This document shows, piece after piece, positions 63,014-64,000 of a stretch of 64,000 nt of DNA. The stretch comes from Cylindrotheca closterium (taxonomy: Eukaryota > Bacillariophyta > Bacillariophyceae > Bacillariales > Bacillariaceae): NCBI GenBank assembly GCA_933822405.4, contig CAKOGP040001758.1, positions 1,007,792 to 1,071,791 of the forward strand. The letters are read 5' to 3'. Each line of letters opens with the position of its first letter. Position 1 is the first letter of the stretch. The translations under genes were made by a program, and so were the position numbers. Below the pieces are notes generated by a model. The model had not been told where the DNA came from, did not search any database, and saw nothing but the letters and a program-made list of their open reading frames with translations.

Positions 63014-64000
63014 TCATGAATACTGTTCCCATACAACATGAGAGATGCAACATGCCCCATCTTGGCGTGTGACCGTTGACTTAGCTGTCAAGTCAACAAT
63101 CAAACCCATATCGTTGTCATTTCGCCCAAATTTCTCTTTGTCACTGAGGCTTAGTGGCCGTCCATCAGTAGACCTTACCGATCCCAAAGGTGTGACCTTC
63201 GCATTCCCAGGTATCGCCACAGAAACACAAGTTTGGCGTTTAAGATATTCCGCTGCCCCCTTTATCTGCTGGATATCGCTGACTTCTTCTCCACCAACGG
63301 CAACGGTTAGATCTCGATTCAGTTTACAGGCCTTGTCACTCCGCTTTTCATTCGCCTCGCAAATAATGATGTTTTCAAACCATTTCTTCGCATTGTTTTC
63401 GTCATATGTGGCACTGCCTTCGTAAGGTAACCAAAGACGTAGCTTTCCGCTATCTGGTATTCCATACAAAGCAATTTTCATATCGATATACCCCAGTCCA
63501 CCACATTGTTCGACTTTTCGTTTCGTATCTCTCTCTACTTTGCTGACATCCAAGACCCATCCCTCTTTGTAGTGGTCGTCTGTGCGATCAATCATAATGT
63601 CTAAATCACCCTCAACAAAGCCAGAAACTGTCAAGCTTGGTAGCACTTTACTATTGTCTGTAGCGGGCAAAAACGAAGTGCGACAGGAGAGGTCCCCAAC
63701 GGTGTATTCCCCGTTATCTTTTTTGTGGCCGTAAAGGACTTCCATTACTCGACGGTCATTTTCAGCAACTTTGGGGCTAAGAGGTTTTCCGTAGGCCACC
63801 GAATTATCTGAATTTTTGCTCTGCACAGGACTGTCGCCCTGCATGTTTGACTGTTGTAGCTCGTATGCCCGTTCTAGAGCCTTCAAGAAGTGCATGGCCT
63901 GAAAAACGGAGACAAAAGGTGAGCTTGCGATGAGAGTATTCTGTCATTGGGAAAGCACGATATTTGACGAACCATCAACCAACCAATCATATTGTGTTCT
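63014..64000 (-). CDS. Unrecognised protein, partial at right edge
   Basis: An exon 63898-63014 joined to an upstream exon open to the window edge (63973-64000), across a 74-nt intron; the joint reads EHNMIGWLM-AMHFLKALERAYELQQ in phase 0. At least 304 residues. The protein is polar and mixed-charge, with YIDMKIALYGIPDSGKLRLWLPYEGSA, then KWFENIIICEAN, CKLNRDLTVAVGGEEV and a C-terminal GLIVDLTAKSTVTRQDG stretch. The beta-strand and Cys spacing hints at an extracellular or lumenal domain after an N-terminal signal anchor that would lie at or beyond the edge. I do not recognise the family. Confidence 0.55.

Noticed and set aside
62762..63019. 85-codon plus-strand frame
   Set aside because: Basic, featureless and in the promoter of the SNF2 gene; could be chance.

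Overview
This window looks like nuclear DNA of a photosynthetic stramenopile, most probably a pennate diatom. The evidence is: (i) short GT-AG introns, mostly 67-90 nt; (ii) several N-termini with a hydrophobic signal followed by an ASAF-like cleavage site (SSFAP, GAFTQ, VAFGY), which is the plastid-import signature of diatoms, in two cases followed by a twin-arginine thylakoid signal; (iii) a Ty1/copia retrotransposon; (iv) a membrane protein with a Pro/Thr-rich neck and leucine-rich repeats, of a type common in pennate diatoms. No tRNA, rRNA, CRISPR array or bacterial operon was seen. The species call is inference.

Layout. 1-5111 (minus): three tandem, diverged copies of an unrecognised acidic single-pass membrane protein family; the first runs off the left edge and carries 37-residue repeats. 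5381-10954 (plus): a chorein-type lipid-transfer-like protein with a C-terminal YxFGDxTRG repeat. 11275-14603 (plus): a membrane LRR protein with one repeat per exon. 15217-17292 (plus): pantothenate kinase with a membrane anchor. 17541-19115 (minus): GH72 glucanosyltransferase. 19352-20359 (plus): plastid-lumen cyclophilin-like protein. 20392-21881 (minus): nitrilase-family amidase with two homologous introns that look like introner insertions. 22451-23659 (minus): archaeal-type 3-dehydroquinate synthase II with plastid signal. 23823-25598 and 25821-26699 (plus): EEP-family phosphatase/nuclease and a METTL21-like methyltransferase. 27022-27895 (minus): Mpv17/PMP22 with plastid-type signal. 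28593-32357 (minus): a PNGase + nucleoredoxin-like + PUB fusion. 32450-35723 (minus): RTF1 of the Paf1 complex. 36170-36355 (plus): small Cys-rich secreted peptide. 36724-37450 (minus): lumenal protein. 37836-41423 (plus): a second chorein-type protein. 41532-42574 plus 49382-49423 (minus): a radical SAM gene split by a very young copia element (42575-49375, 6-bp target duplication). 49516-50889 (minus): JMJD4-like oxygenase. 51164-55169 (plus): tandem GH2 beta-glucuronidase-like modules, the second without its own start. 55818-57269 (plus): ZNG1/CobW GTPase. 57332-58060 (minus): MTA/SAH nucleosidase. 58454-59876 (plus): secreted propeller-like protein. 59972-62596 (minus): SMARCAL1-like SNF2 helicase. 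63014-64000 (minus): unrecognised partial gene.

Genes are single-gene units packed on both strands in divergent or convergent pairs; there is no operon logic. The points most worth follow-up are the introner-like intron pair in the amidase, the PNGase-thioredoxin-PUB fusion, the plastid-targeted dehydroquinate synthase II, the tandem membrane-protein family at the left end, and the fresh retrotransposon insertion that splits a coding frame. All splice sites were worked out by eye from GT-AG consensus, phase and protein continuity; none is supported by transcripts here.
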